Below are positions 11,471 to 21,359 of a stretch of 64,000 nt of DNA, piece by piece. This DNA is from Symbiodinium natans. Its lineage: Eukaryota; Sar; Dinophyceae; Suessiales; Symbiodiniaceae. The notes under the pieces were generated by a model. That model was not told the origin of the DNA and did no database searches. It saw nothing but the letters and a program-made list of their open reading frames with translations. Both the position numbers and the translations under genes were made by a program. The stretch is from the NCBI GenBank assembly GCA_905221605.1, contig CAJNDS010000069.1, forward strand, positions 864,001-928,000, read 5' to 3'. Position 1 is the first letter of the stretch; each line of letters begins with the position of its first letter.

Positions 11471-11559
11471 TAGGGGCCGACAGAATGACCGAGAGGCTGT
11501 GGCGACGACATTGAGGCTGAACATTTTGTAGCAGGAGATGATCGCCGGCATTGCCAGAC
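11471..11559 (-). CDS. Membrane-protein exon-like island
   Basis: The acceptor GTCGACAG (AG at 11561-11560) leads into LAMPAIISCYKMFSLNVVAT and then ASRSFCRPLD. The first 20 residues are typical of a polytopic membrane protein. It lies between two heptamer blocks. The family is unknown. Confidence 0.4.
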
Positions 11560-11785
11560 CTGTCGACCCCCCGAAAACCTACACCCGAAACCCCAAACCC
11601 TAAACCCCAAACCCTACAACCCGCAAGCCTAAGCTCTAAACCCCCAAACCCTGGGACGAAGATGTTGAGGGTCAACCATTTCGGGCTTGGGAGTTTCTTG
11701 GGGGGATCGGGGTTCGGGGTTGAGGACCTGGGGTTTAGGTTATGCTTCATCCAAAGCCTGTCGGGTTTAGGGTTTAGGGTTTAGG

Positions 11786-11860
11786 GTTGAGACAACATAC
11801 CTGATATCAGGACTAGCTCGGAGAATACTGGGTTTCGGAGCGTGGCAAGAAAATTTTGTA
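11786..11860 (+). CDS. Exon-like island
   Basis: Between TTTAGGG and CCCTAAA blocks the plus strand reads ETTYLISGLARRILGFGAWQ followed by ENFVN. It looks like a natural amphipathic segment. No splice border can be assigned with confidence, and the function is unknown. Confidence 0.3.
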
Positions 11861-12330
11861 AACCCCAACAGCTCTGAAACCCTAAAACCCTAAAACCAAA
11901 AACCCAAAATCCTAAAGCCTCAGAGCCCTAAAACCCCAAACCCGAACACCCTAAACCCAAAAAACCTAAAACCTTAAAACCCTAAGCCCTCAACTCGTTG
12001 CTTAGAGGTTTAGGGTTTAAGGGTTTAGGGTTTAGGGTTTAGGGTTTGGGGTTTGGGGTTTGAAGTTTGGGGTTTAGGGCTTCCAGGGTTCATTCAAGAA
12101 TGTGGGGTTTGGGGCTTCCATGTTTAAAACCTTAAAGTTCCAGGGTTTAAGAGTTTCGGGTTTGGTTTAGGGCTTAAAGGAGGGTCAGGGCTTCGGGTGC
12201 AGGGTTCAGGGCTTCGGGCTTCTGGCTTAGGGCTTAGGGCTTCGGGCTTCGGGCTTAGGGCTTAGGGCTTAGGGCTTTGGGCTCAGGGCTTAGGGCCTAA
12301 GGCATGGGGCTCAGGGCTTCGGGCTCGGAA

Positions 12331-12411
12331 CCCCGACGCGTTCCTGCCTACCCACACATTGGTGTGATATCTCAGAGCGCAATAGGCGCCCGTGACCGCG
12401 AAGAAGCCCAC
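12331..12411 (-). CDS. Membrane-protein exon-like island
   Basis: After GGGTCCAG (AG at 12413-12412) the minus strand reads VGFFAVTGAYCALRYHTNVW and then VGRNASG. The start is hydrophobic and the rest polar with a possible N-glycosylation site (NAS), as expected at the end of a helix entering a lumenal loop. The plus strand is also open here but with a shadow-like composition. Confidence 0.4.
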
Positions 12412-12875
12412 CTGGACCCGAGGATCAGAAGCTTGGGGGCTTTAGAGGCTTTGCAGCTTAGGGCTTGGGGTTTGGGGTTTTGGGTTTTGGGGTTTGGGGT
12501 TTGGGGTTTTGGGGTTGGGGTTTTGGGGCTTACTTGGGGCTGTATTACCTATAGGGTTAAGTAACTTGTGAATATGAACAGCACGTCCTGTAGATGTAGT
12601 GCGGGTGGGCCCTAAAACCGGAGTACCCACTCCTGTACCCCCGTTGGAGATGGAACCACGCATTGTTCCGATCGTGACTAAACAAAACCCCATTCAACCC
12701 TTACAGCCTTTAGCATTCATATATAAACGTAAACATAAAAAGATGTATATGTGTATATATATATGTGTGTTTAGAGTTTAGGGTTTATGGCTTAGGTTTA
12801 GGGTTTCGAGTGATATATATATATATATATGTATCCTGAACCGTAAATGCGAACGCTTAACCCTTACTATTGCAG

Positions 12876-12935
12876 GCTTGAAGGTTCTGATTATGGACGT
12901 TTTGGGCGGTGTAGCTCACGGTTCAGGTCTTTGAG
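12876..12935 (+). CDS. Exon-like island with strong acceptor
   Basis: The border CTTACTATTGCAG (AG at 12874-12875) is a good 3' splice site followed by G. The frame reads LEGSDYGRFGRCSSRFRSLR and grades into heptamer filler. It supports plus-strand exons in this interval; the product is unknown. Confidence 0.35.
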
Positions 12936-13073
12936 GTTTAGGGTTTCAGGGTGTTGGATTTGGGGTTTAGGTTCAGGGTTTTGGATTTGGGGTTTGAGGT
13001 TCAGGGTTTTGGATTTGGGGTTCTGGAGTTCGGGTTTAGGGTTTGAGGGTTTAGGGTCGAAAGGGCGTTTCAG

Positions 13074-13168
13074 CAAACATCCTCACCTGGCTCGCTCGAA
13101 AAGCCGCCAAGAAACGACTTGTGTTCCCATCATCCGCGGTGCGAATGTGTAGGCGTAGGGCCTCAGCT
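13074..13168 (+). CDS. Exon-like island
   Basis: After GCGTTTCAG (AG at 13072-13073) the plus strand reads NILTWLARKAAKKRLVFPSS and continues AVRMCRRRASAS. It is basic and helical in appearance. It may belong with the neighbouring plus-strand islands at 12876, 13455 and 13759, but continuity cannot be shown. Confidence 0.35.
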
Positions 13169-13654
13169 AGCAAGCACCCCAAGCCCGAAACCCTGCCTCT
13201 TCAACATGGCCCAGGGTATGGACCTCAACCCTAAACCCTAAACCCTAAAACCTCAGGCGATCTACTAAGGGTTTGAGGCTGCCGGGGTAAAGCATGCAAG
13301 GTTCTGAGGACCAAACCAGCATGGCACACACCAGCTCTCACAGAATAGATTGCAAGTGCGGGGCATACATCTAGGGCTTTAGGGTGTTGGACTCAGTTGA
13401 GGGATTCGGGTTGAGGGTTGGGGTTTAGGGTTTAGGGTTTCGGGTTTAGGGTTGAGGGCAATATGTGCCGGCAATATTTCAGGCTGAAAGGTCTGCAATA
13501 TATCCTAGAAACGCGTTTATCCCCATGCAAGAAGGCTCAAGGCCCATACTAGCGTTCCATACTGTCAGGTTTGGGTTGAGGCTGTATATAGGGTTTAGGT
13601 TCAGGGTTTAGGGTTTAAGCTTAGGGTTCAGGGTTTAGGGGGTTGTGGGGTGTA

Positions 13655-13748
13655 GGGTTTAGGGTTTAGGGTTTAGGGTTTAGGGTTTAGGGTTTAGGGT
13701 TTAGGGTTTAGGGTTTAGGGTTAGGGTTTAGGGTTTAGGGTTTAGGTT
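13655..13748 (+). repeat. Clean (TTTAGGG)n array
   Basis: About thirteen tandem heptamers, nearly all perfect TTTAGGG with one TTAGGG unit. This is the longest uninterrupted plant-type telomere array in the window. Unique, coding-like sequence follows directly at 13759, so it is interstitial and not a chromosome end. Confidence 0.9.
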
Positions 13749-13758
13749 TAAGGTTAGG

Positions 13759-13899
13759 GTTGCTGCCCAGATGCTTGCAGAGCGGGTCTGGGACTATCCA
13801 CGGGCGCGTCATATAGTCCGCCAAGACAAACAATGCCTTTCCTCAATTGTTTTGGACTTTGGAATCCCAAAACTCACAAAGCCTAACACTAAACCTTAA
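13759..13899 (+). CDS. Exon-like island
   Basis: The plus-strand frame starts right after the clean heptamer array and reads VAAQMLAERVWDYPRARHIV, then RQDKQCLSSIVLDFGIPKL, and ends at TAA (13897-13899) after passing into filler-derived codons. The first 35 residues look like real protein. It lies about 300 bp upstream of the methyltransferase remnant on the same strand, so it could be an upstream exon of that gene, though it matches no methyltransferase motif I know. Confidence 0.35.
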   Translation, partial: VAAQMLAERVWDYPRARHIVRQDKQCLSSIVLDFGIPKLTKPNTKP

Positions 13900-14198
13900 A
13901 TCCTAAATCCTAACCCTAACCTTAAACCCTAGACCCGAAACCATAAACCCCAAACTCACAGAGCCCCAATCTCAAAACTCGGGGACCCTGAAGCCCCCTA
14001 AGACCAAGAATTTAGGGGTTAAGGGCTTCAGGGTGTAGGATGTAGGGCTTCAGGGCTTCTCTCAGAATTTAAGTTTAGGGCTTCATGGCTTGTAGAACTT
14101 ATTCAGGGTTCTTCGGGACTTAAGAATCTTTCAAGTTACGTGGGCTTGGATTTAGGGCTCCACGTTTGGAAGCTTAGGGTCCAGGGTTAAGAACTTGG

Positions 14199-14685
14199 GA
14201 CGACGTTTTCATCGCTTCTAATACTGCACCGCAACAGAAATTTGTAGACGTCTGCAGAAGGCCACTCGCCGATTTACCTCATCACTTAGATCTCTATGTC
14301 GCCGGCTGCCCTTGCCAGCAATTTAGGTCTGCTAACCGTCGGCGCCCTATGCGAGTTTCGTTGCGTGTTCTCGACGCATGCTTGCTACCGTGAGCCGCAC
14401 GCGCCCGTGTGTACTTTTATTCTGGAGAACGTACCTAACCTCCTGACCATGCGCGCCGGCCGTGTGATGCGCTCTATGCTCGCTCGCCTTCAGCCTGACC
14501 CTATTATCGCATCCTCGCAGCCGACTTCGGCGAAGCCCAACGTCGCCGGCGCCTGTTTATTGTGGGCCTGCGAGGCAACCTCGCCCACGCGCCCTTAGTG
14601 GTCCTCAACGCGAAGTGGATGACATACTACAAGCTCATCGCGATTCTCGAGGGTGCATTCCAAAGCTTCAAGCCCCAAGATATAG
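14199..14685 (+). pseudogene. Cytosine-5 DNA methyltransferase remnant, two frameshifts
   Basis: Three hallmark motifs of C5 DNA methyltransferases occur in the right order and spacing. In frame A (14199-14390), DDVFIASNTAPQQKF is followed by LYVAGCPCQQF, motif IV with the catalytic Cys codon at 14313-14315. In the next frame, FILENVPNLLTMRAG is motif VI (Glu-Asn-Val at 14425-14433). Back in frame A, RILAADFGEAQRRRRLFIVG is motif VIII with its QxRxR core (14538-14552). Frame A has a TGA at 14391 and another at 14496, so at least two single-base shifts separate the motifs. They could be real lesions or assembly errors. Motifs I, IX and X and the target-recognition domain are not visible; the piece covers roughly a third of a catalytic domain. 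Methyltransferase domains carried by retrotransposons have been reported in dinoflagellates, but no element surrounds this copy. Confidence 0.75.
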
Positions 14686-15519
14686 GGTCTTGGTGGTTTG
14701 GGGTTTTAAGGTTTGGGGTTTTGGGGGCTTAGTGCAGGATTTGGTGTTTCAGTTATGGTTTAGGGTTTAGGCTTTAGGGTCTGCGCGGGGGCAAAGGCAA
14801 GGGGTGTCATGAAAGATCCGTACGGGGTTCCCCCAGATAGGGTCTCCTTCACTAAGGAGTCAAAGTCAAGGGATGCCCCTAAAGATCAAGGGCCCCTCTA
14901 CCACAGGGTTAACGAGGGTGAGCGTCCCATGACGAAGACGACGCCCAGTCCGAAGTATTGAAGCTGGTCGCCGAGGTACACCTTAAAGGGCTTGTTGTTG
15001 GGTCTCAACCCTAAACCCTAAACCCTCAACCCTCGTTAGGTTCAAGGTTAGGGTTTAACATTCATGTTTTGAGGAACAACAACTGGTGATACCCCCAGGC
15101 TGGCCTTCATTCCCTAGTGGAGGGTAGGGTACAGGGGCTCAGTGCTTGGGGTTTTGCAACTTAACATGAGTTTCGCTACTTCAGGCCCGCGTGTCTTCCT
15201 AAAGCCTGATCCCTAAACCCATGCTCTAGACCACGGGTCTCATGGCTGTTGTGGCTTCAGGCTTTGAGTCGCGGCGTGCGGCTCCGGTCGCAGCCGTTTA
15301 AACCCCAAGCTCACGGGTATAAGTAAACTAAGAGCTTGAACAATTCTAGGGTTTGAGGTTTAGGGCTTAGGGTTGTTCAGGGTTTACTAGCTGTGTATAC
15401 CTTTGCTAACGTTTTTTGTGACAACTGGCTCTCGAAAGCATTTTTGGCGACTTTGAACACCCTAAACCCTCAAAACTTACTAGGGTTTAGGGTTTAAGGC
15501 TTGAGGTTTCAGGGTGGAG

Positions 15520-15675
15520 GCCCCCCCCATGCTCCAGCCGTGGCACACAGACGCTGAAAACGACGGCTGCCAGCTGACTGACATGTAGAAACAACGTCCT
15601 CGCCAACGAGGGTACTTGCTGGATCGCGGGACTTGTAAATAGATGAGGTGAGAGCATAACCCAATTCGGCTTCTT
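15520..15675 (-). CDS. Membrane-protein exon-like island
   Basis: The minus strand opens after TTTGTCAAG and reads KPNWVMLSPHLFTSPAIQQV, then PSLARTLFLHVSQLAAVVFS and VCVPRLEHG. The second stretch is a credible transmembrane helix. It ends at a short G/C run before filler. Another minus-strand frame here is also open for 66 codons but has a shadow-like composition. Confidence 0.4.
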
Positions 15676-15860
15676 GACAAATGCTTACGAAGTTCCCCGA
15701 CCCTCCAAGCGAGAGTTGGGAGAGAGGCTGAAGGTTACGGTCCCCTCTTGGGCTGTAGAGTGTAGGGGTGTAGCGGATAAGGGGCTTAGGGTTTCACGTT
15801 TAGGGCTGCGGGATCTGTAGAATCCAGAATTGATTTCAGGATCTGAGGCGGCTGTATGGT

Positions 15861-16088
15861 TTAAGCTGAGGTCAAGGGGGTTGCACCCACGCGCAGGATG
15901 CCGCACATCCTTGGCCTTTCCTTCTCGGAAGAAAACGTGCTCAATATCAAACCCCCAGGGCTTAGGATCCTGGTGCGCCCCTGCCTGAACAAGCCCCCAA
16001 CACAAAAAGGTTCAAGGTGGGGGGGAATAAAGCTCCCATGACAAAAGACCATCTGGCCATGTTCAACCTTCTCAAACCATCCATACAT
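15861..16088 (-). CDS. 75-residue ORF or exon
   Basis: An ATG at 16088 opens MYGWFEKVEHGQMVFCHGSF and continues without heptamer-derived codons to GILRVGATPLTSA and TAA at 15861. This is the longest ATG-initiated, repeat-free frame on the minus strand between 4 and 20 kb. It contains one moderately hydrophobic stretch (PFCVGGLF). An alternative frame with acceptor TTGTTCAG near 15995 would read GAHQDPKPWGFDIEHVFFRE, so the true frame is uncertain. No family is recognised. Confidence 0.35.
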   Translation of the reverse strand: MYGWFEKVEHGQMVFCHGSFIPPHLEPFCVGGLFRQGRTRILSPGGLILSTFSSEKERPRMCGILRVGATPLTSA

Positions 16089-16714
16089 CCCAAAACCAAA
16101 ACCCGAAATCCTAAACCCTAAACTCTAAACCACAGCATCGCGCCAGGGGTCCCCAGGACCGCGCGAGTTTGGTTCAAACGCCTGGCACTGGCGAAGTTCG
16201 CCACGGCACTGGGCCCGAGACTGGTGCCAAAGCACCTAACACACGGGGCCAACTAGAGCTTGGGATTCAGGATTGATGGCTTAAGCAACATGGTTGGGCA
16301 GTTTCTTGTTTTTGCACAAGGGTTTTCAACCGTGACGCACTAGCCCTGATGCGCCGTCGTCACCAAGTAGGGCGAAACACGGACAGGCACCAACGCGTGA
16401 GCAGCCAAGCTGTAATTGCACCCACCGTGCGGGGAGTTTAACGGAAGTTGGAAAGGTGTACGTACCACGTTTCGCAGATCAAAAGGAGCTTGTGCTGAGA
16501 AGGGTTTGTTGCGCCGGTGATAGCAAAAGCAAGGCATTCAGTTCCGCAAGTTTCAGCGAGCTGTTAAAGATTGCAACTAGAGCACTGGACCAAGCAATAC
16601 ACTCCGTAGAGGCGGATTGCATCTAGAACTGCATACGACCCAAGCCTTCCCGCCCCCCCGCGCCCCCCCCACCCTCTCCCCCGCCCCCGCACCCAAACCC
16701 ACAAAGCCAAACCC

Positions 16715-16826
16715 GATTGAAGGAGGAGGACAAATTTCTTCGAGGACGAGGCACACAAGGGCGCTGTCCGACGGGGCAGTGCCATACATGTAGAAGCCGC
16801 GGATGTTGCTCGCGGCTATGAGGTAC
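16715..16826 (-). CDS. Exon-like island
   Basis: After CTCCGAG (AG at 16828-16827) the minus strand reads YLIAASNIRGFYMYGTAPSD followed by SALVCLVLEEICPPPSIG, then a C/G-rich low-complexity tract. The frame is convincing and hydrophobic in its second half. It sits 70 bp from the next upstream island at 16893-17004 and could be joined to it by a short intron. Confidence 0.45.
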
Positions 16827-16892
16827 CTCGGAGGGCGTAAGATTTGGAGCCGAACCCAGGCCTGCTAAACCAAAAGCCGGGTAACCCGAAAC

Positions 16893-17004
16893 CTAAAAGA
16901 AGCCCTGCATGCTGTCCAGGTACACCGGAACATAGTACATGATCATCCAACCCGCCAGCCGCGTGAGCAGTACCATCTCTCGTGTCTTCGCCTCCAACAT
17001 GAAC
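16893..17004 (-). CDS. Membrane-protein exon-like island
   Basis: The acceptor AACCAG (AG at 17006-17005) is followed by G and the frame FMLEAKTREMVLLTRLAGWM, then IMYYVPVYLDSMQGFF, to a TAG at 16895-16893 that may belong to the intron. The R-x-x-GW-hydrophobic pattern is reminiscent of the C-terminal helices of TMEM43/DUF1625-like proteins, which I offer only as a weak suggestion. Together with 16715-16826 and 17501-17621 it makes a plausible multi-exon membrane protein on the minus strand. Confidence 0.45.
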
Positions 17005-17500
17005 CTGGTTCAGTGTGTAGGGTTAGGGTTTAGGATGGGTTTAGGGTGGTCTGGGTTTAGGGTTTATAGGGCTGAACCACCTAAACCCTCAACCGTTGCC
17101 CCCCCCCCCACACCCTAGCTGCCTAACCTCCTGAGGTCCTGTCACTTTTCCTGGGCATCGAACTGCCGAGCAGGCATGAAGTTGGCTTATCTTGGGGGTG
17201 GTCAGGGTTTAGGGTTTGGAGTTGAAGGCTTTGGGCCGCCAACTCCTATATAAATCGGATACATCTTATCTGGGCCCAGGCCATCACCCCATCCCAAACC
17301 GTGAAGCCGCAGTGAGAGGATGCCTCATGCAAGGGCGTCGCGGCTTAACGCGTTTAGGGTTCAGGGCTGGGGATTGAGGGCTTCAGAAATTTGGGCTTAC
17401 CCTAAACCCTGAACTTTAACCCTAAACCCAAAACCCCAAACTCCTCAGACCCTAAAACCCCCTAAAAGGCCCTGAAACCCTAAAACCCTAAAAGCCGAGG

Positions 17501-17621
17501 CCAAAGCTGTCTGTCTTCTTGCAGCATAGGCAGCCCCTGCTCCGAGATGCTCAGCACGAAGAGGCCCACGGCGGAGAAGGTACTCGCGATTGTGGCGGCC
17601 CCCAAGGTCATGTACACATTC
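17501..17621 (-). CDS. Membrane-protein exon-like island
   Basis: After ACCCTCCAG (AG at 17623-17622) the frame reads NVYMTLGAATIASTFSAVGL, then FVLSISEQGLPMLQEDRQLW. It has a full hydrophobic helix followed by a polar acidic segment, a strong protein signature. A second, decayed copy of the exon start lies just upstream at 17684-17706. It is probably the upstream neighbour of the islands at 16893 and 16715. Confidence 0.5.
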
Positions 17622-20600
17622 CTGGAGGGTTTAGGGTTTAGGGTTTGGGGTTTAGGGAATTTTTTTGGGGTTAGAGTTTAAGGTCATGCACACGTTCCTG
17701 GAAGGACTTCAGACTGGCCCTGATCTACAGCCCCTGGAACACCCCAACTAAAACCGAAAGCCTAAAGTACTAAATTAGGGTTTAGGGTTCAGGGTTCAGG
17801 TTAGCCATCCGAAAACATGCAACCCCCATGAATTCCTTCAACTTGGATCAGACTACCCTTCAGAAGCAACACTCGGCAGGGACGATGAAGGCAGCATTCA
17901 AAGGGTGTTTCTTTGGGGGCCCTAAAGCCCTAAACCCTACACCTTGCATACACCTCACCCCCGAGACACCCCAACCAGCAAGCCCCCTAGAAACCCTTAA
18001 ACTCTCAACCCGTCTATAAACACGAGGCTGGCCCTCTAACTCAAATCCCAGAACCGAAAAAAACTAAACCCCCAACCTAAACACCCCCAAACCTAAACCC
18101 ATAACGGGGACGCGCGTCGGAAGGCAGAGACGGATTGGATGAAGCCGAAGCTCGATGCCTGGAGCGCCTACATCCTGCGCGTCGGGGTCTCTCATGAGGT
18201 CCAGACCACGGAACCCTTAAACCCTTGAACCCTGAACTCGGACCCTCCACCAGCAGTCGATTTCCGGTTAGGGGCTTTGGGGTCTGCATCGTGTGGCTTG
18301 CTTGTAGGGCTGGGGGGTTCTAAGTTGGGGTTAGGGTTGAGACCCTGGAGCACCGAGCTGTCAACCCCCTCGCCTTTCTAACCGCCGAAATCCCGAAAAC
18401 TGTCCATGAGCCTTTTCTACAAACCCCAAACCCCAAACACCGCCCCCTTCTTCCCGACCCATAGACCCCGCAACAACAGAGACTTGAGGGATTTCACCTT
18501 GCACCCATCAGTCCCTTTCTGTGCTTGGGGGGGCCTGTAGGGAATAGAATGGCCATGTTCGTCGCGGCTTTAAGGGGTTTAAGGGGTTCAGGGTTCAGGG
18601 TTTAAGGGGTTGAGGGTTTAGAGTTTAGGGTTTGGTTGAGGGTTTAGGAAGTGTTCAGGGGCTTAAGGGCTTTTGGGAGTCTTGGAATTTAGGGGTTTTG
18701 GTGCAGAAGCGGCCTCGTCTAAGGGGCATGGAACGACTGCAGCGGAAGGCGCCGGGGAGAACATCCTTTTGGTCGCACCCCGGAAGCCTCCTGTGGCTTG
18801 GGGATCAAAGCTCTTAGGATTTGGGGTTACGGGTTAGGGTTTAGGCTTTAGGGTTTAGGGTTTAGGGTTTAGGGTTTAGGGTTTAGTCTACCCCACCGTT
18901 CGGGCTTTGGGAATTTGTGAGGCTTAGGGGGCTTTCGTCGGCTGGGGGCCCCAAATTCCAGACCCCCCCCCCAATCTGAAACCCTACACCTAACCCTTGG
19001 CGCCGGGTTTGGGCACAAGCGGGTTTTGGGGCTTCGGGGGTCACATCCTCCCGAGGCTCCTAGCGTCAGGACTCGGACTCAATGCATTGGGGGGGGGGGG
19101 CCGGAGGGTGGGACGGCTTCCCCTCGGCCCTAAACCCCAAAACTCCTAAACCCCTACACCCTGAAACCCAATACACCCCACACCCTAAACTCTAAATCCC
19201 TAAACCCCCTAAACCCTTCGCTCTAGACCCGAAATCCTCAACCTCAACCCCCCTCAACCCCTTCTCCCTCAGGCTGCTCGTGCCTTGAGCTCTGTCAGCC
19301 CCGCGGCGACGCGCGGTGCAGACGCTGCAGGCCCGGCTGCATGGCGATTGCGCCGGGCTTTCGGGTGTAGACTTTAAGGTTTAGAGTTTAGGGTTTAGGG
19401 TTTAGGGTTTAGGGTTTAGGGTTTAGAGTTTTTGTTGATTGGGTTTCGGGTCTAGGCATAAAAGGGGTCCAGGGGTTTTGGGCTAACCTTTCAGAGAAGA
19501 CGCAGATTAGGCTGAACGGGGTTTCAGGGCCTAAGCTGTTTTTTGGGGATTTAGGGGGATTTAGGGGCTTCGGGTTCCCAGCTCTAGCAGCTTCGGGTCG
19601 TCTTGACCTGGCCAGGTGCTCGCTTTCGACCGCCTGGCCAAGGCTCCTACTACTGGGGAGCCTGCTGCTCTGTGACGGCGCGGCAGCTTCTTAGGGCTTC
19701 TTGGGGCGCTTAGGTCTTAAGGTTCAGGGTTTAGGGCTCAGGGTCACCTGCAGTCTGTTGTCCGCAAGACTGTTCGTAGAAAGGGTGACTCTGCACGCAG
19801 CCTCCTCGTGCCTCACGCCCCTTCTTGGCCCGGGGGCTTAGGAGTTCAGGGTCTTAGGATGTTTGTCTTTGGGCTTAGGGCTTCGGGCGTTGCAGGGCTT
19901 CGGGGTGCGGTTTCAAGCCCGCAACACTCGCCCCAGATACCTGAATTCAGAAGTCTCTGGCTACTGTTCCCGAGCCTTTCTTGTTGAGGAAGAGGGTTTT
20001 GGGTGCAAGGCTTATCATCCCTTTCTTTGGGGGGAACTCCCTAAACCCCACCCTATACCCTTAACGGTGAACCCTAAAACCCAAACCCTAAAGTCTACAC
20101 CTTAAACCAGAAACCCTCACGCGCGACCACAAGTCTCGGGTCGCTGCTTAGGGCGACACAATTGCTGATCAGCCCCCGCCTGCATGAGACTGGATGAGTC
20201 TGGGGCTTAGGGTTTGGGGTTTAGGGTTTAGGGTTGAGGGCTTAGGGCTTAGGGCTTAGGGGCAGCTCGTGTGTTACTTTCTGCTGGGCTTGTCATCGGG
20301 ATAAACCCTCGAAACCTCGAACCCCACAAGCCTTGGCAGCCCTGTACACCCCTTACTCTGTACCCCAATCCCTACACCCCAAACCCACCTGAGCAGTGCT
20401 CCCGCTTCGCGCCAACGACGGCCTGCGGCAACGGCTGACAGGGCCTGGTGCGAAGGAAGCTTTGTAGGGTTTTTTACTGGTTTTGGGGTCATTAAGATAA
20501 CAGGCATGTCCATATTGCCAACATGCGCTTGTAGGGTTTTGGGCTTTTGGGGCTTAGGGCTTCGGGTTTAGCGTTTAGGGTTTCAGGCTTAGGGTTGGCA

Positions 20601-20750
20601 AACAAGCATAGATACATGTTGATTGAGAGTCAAAAGAAATAATGTTGACTGACTGCGAAAAAAGTGATGATGACTGACGACCGACCGACCGCCAAGAAAG
20701 ATGATGTTGAGAAGACCATTGGACCCGCGCCCTCAACCCCGAAACCCTAC

Positions 20751-20805
20751 CATAGCCGGGCCCCCACGCCGAGGTCAACAGCATGTCGCGGTTGAGGCCT
20801 GCCAT
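20751..20805 (-). CDS. First-exon-like island with GT donor
   Basis: An ATG at 20805 opens MAGLNRDMLLTSAWGPGYG and the next bases are GTAGGG, a usable 5' splice site (GT at 20750-20749). Downstream sequence on this strand is AT-richer and then telomere-like. It is an initiating exon candidate of an unknown gene. Confidence 0.35.
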
Positions 20806-20954
20806 TCTACTATTAGCTTGGGGGGGAGGGGGGGTGCGCTGTAGAGTTTGGGCTTCAGGGTGTAGGAGGCTTCAGGATGCAGAATTCAAGGTTTGCGGTT
20901 TTGGTTTTGAGGGCACCCCAAGCCCGCACTGAAATGTGCAGCTTTGAACGGGCT

Positions 20955-21078
20955 TACTTGGAGGTTCATGGTACTTTTTATACCTGTACTTATAGCCATA
21001 TTAGGGCACTTAAGGGGCTTATAAATGGGTTAGAGGTACAGTTATAATTGGCTAACAAGTGCCGTGAACCTCCAAGTA
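20955..21078. mobile_element. 124-bp MITE with 22-bp terminal inverted repeats
   Basis: The left end TACTTGGAGGTTCATGG is the reverse complement of the right end CCGTGAACCTCCAAGTA; over 22 bp the two arms differ at two positions. The interior is AT-rich with short ACTTATA-like motifs. Each arm begins with TA, which could be the duplicated target dinucleotide of a Tc1/mariner-type MITE. There is no coding capacity. AT-rich segments with ACTTATAAG motifs at 22,149-22,245 and 22,850-23,000 may be relatives. Confidence 0.55.
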
Positions 21079-21139
21079 GAATCTTGAAGGGCAACATGGT
21101 AAGGCTTCCTAAACCCTGAAACCCTAAAACCCTGAACAC

Positions 21140-21224
21140 CGAAATCCAGGAATTTTGTTGCAACGTCACATGCATCCCAACAGCCTTCCTCGAGGTCTCG
21201 AGGCATGGCAGCACCCGAGAGAGC
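21140..21224 (-). CDS. Exon-like island with strong acceptor
   Basis: CCCTTTTTTCAG (AG at 21226-21225) is one of the best 3' splice sites in the window. It leads into ALSGAAMPRDLEEGCWDACD followed by VATKFLDFG. The frame is acidic and helical. It is soluble and its family is not recognised. Confidence 0.5.
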
Positions 21225-21240
21225 CTGAAAAAAGGGCCCC

Positions 21241-21356
21241 ACTTCATCAAGGTCTAACGGTTTGGGGTTGAGGTGACCTGGCGTATAAAAAGGGGCCCAC
21301 TTTATCAAGGTCTAACGGTTTGGGGTTGAGGTGACCTGGCGTATAATTTCATATGA
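21241..21356. repeat. 58-bp tandem duplication
   Basis: A 58-bp unit beginning ACTTCATCAAGGTCTAACGG at 21241 is repeated at 21299 with a single substitution (ACTTTATCAAGG) across the compared part. It directly follows the polypyrimidine acceptor of the 21,140-21,224 island, so it lies in the putative upstream intron. The high identity indicates a recent event. Confidence 0.8.
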
Positions 21357-21359
21357 GTG

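Larger units (their letters stand above)
11454..20950. repeat. Telomere-like heptamer filler with coding islands, block 3
   Basis: The filler continues and contains the longest clean TTTAGGG run of the window at 13655-13748, plus shorter ones at 12010-12050, 18843-18887 and 19381-19431. Islands not given their own entry include, on the plus strand, 13455-13550, 15402-15455, 15260-15300, 18107-18203, 19745-19840 and 19890-20040, and on the minus strand 12580-12693, 13280-13360, 14890-15003, 17240-17345, 18700-18810 and 20390-20460 (the last PPR-like, ALSAVAAGRRWREAGALL). A (C/G)-rich low-complexity tract lies at 16650-16690. The stretch 16260-16560 lacks heptamers but shows nothing recognisable. 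Confidence 0.7.

Noticed and set aside
16130-16260. A confident exon at 16.13-16.26 kb
   Set aside because: Both strands read as natural protein (plus RTARVWFKRLALAKFATALG, minus AVANFASARRLNQTRAVLG), so neither can be chosen.
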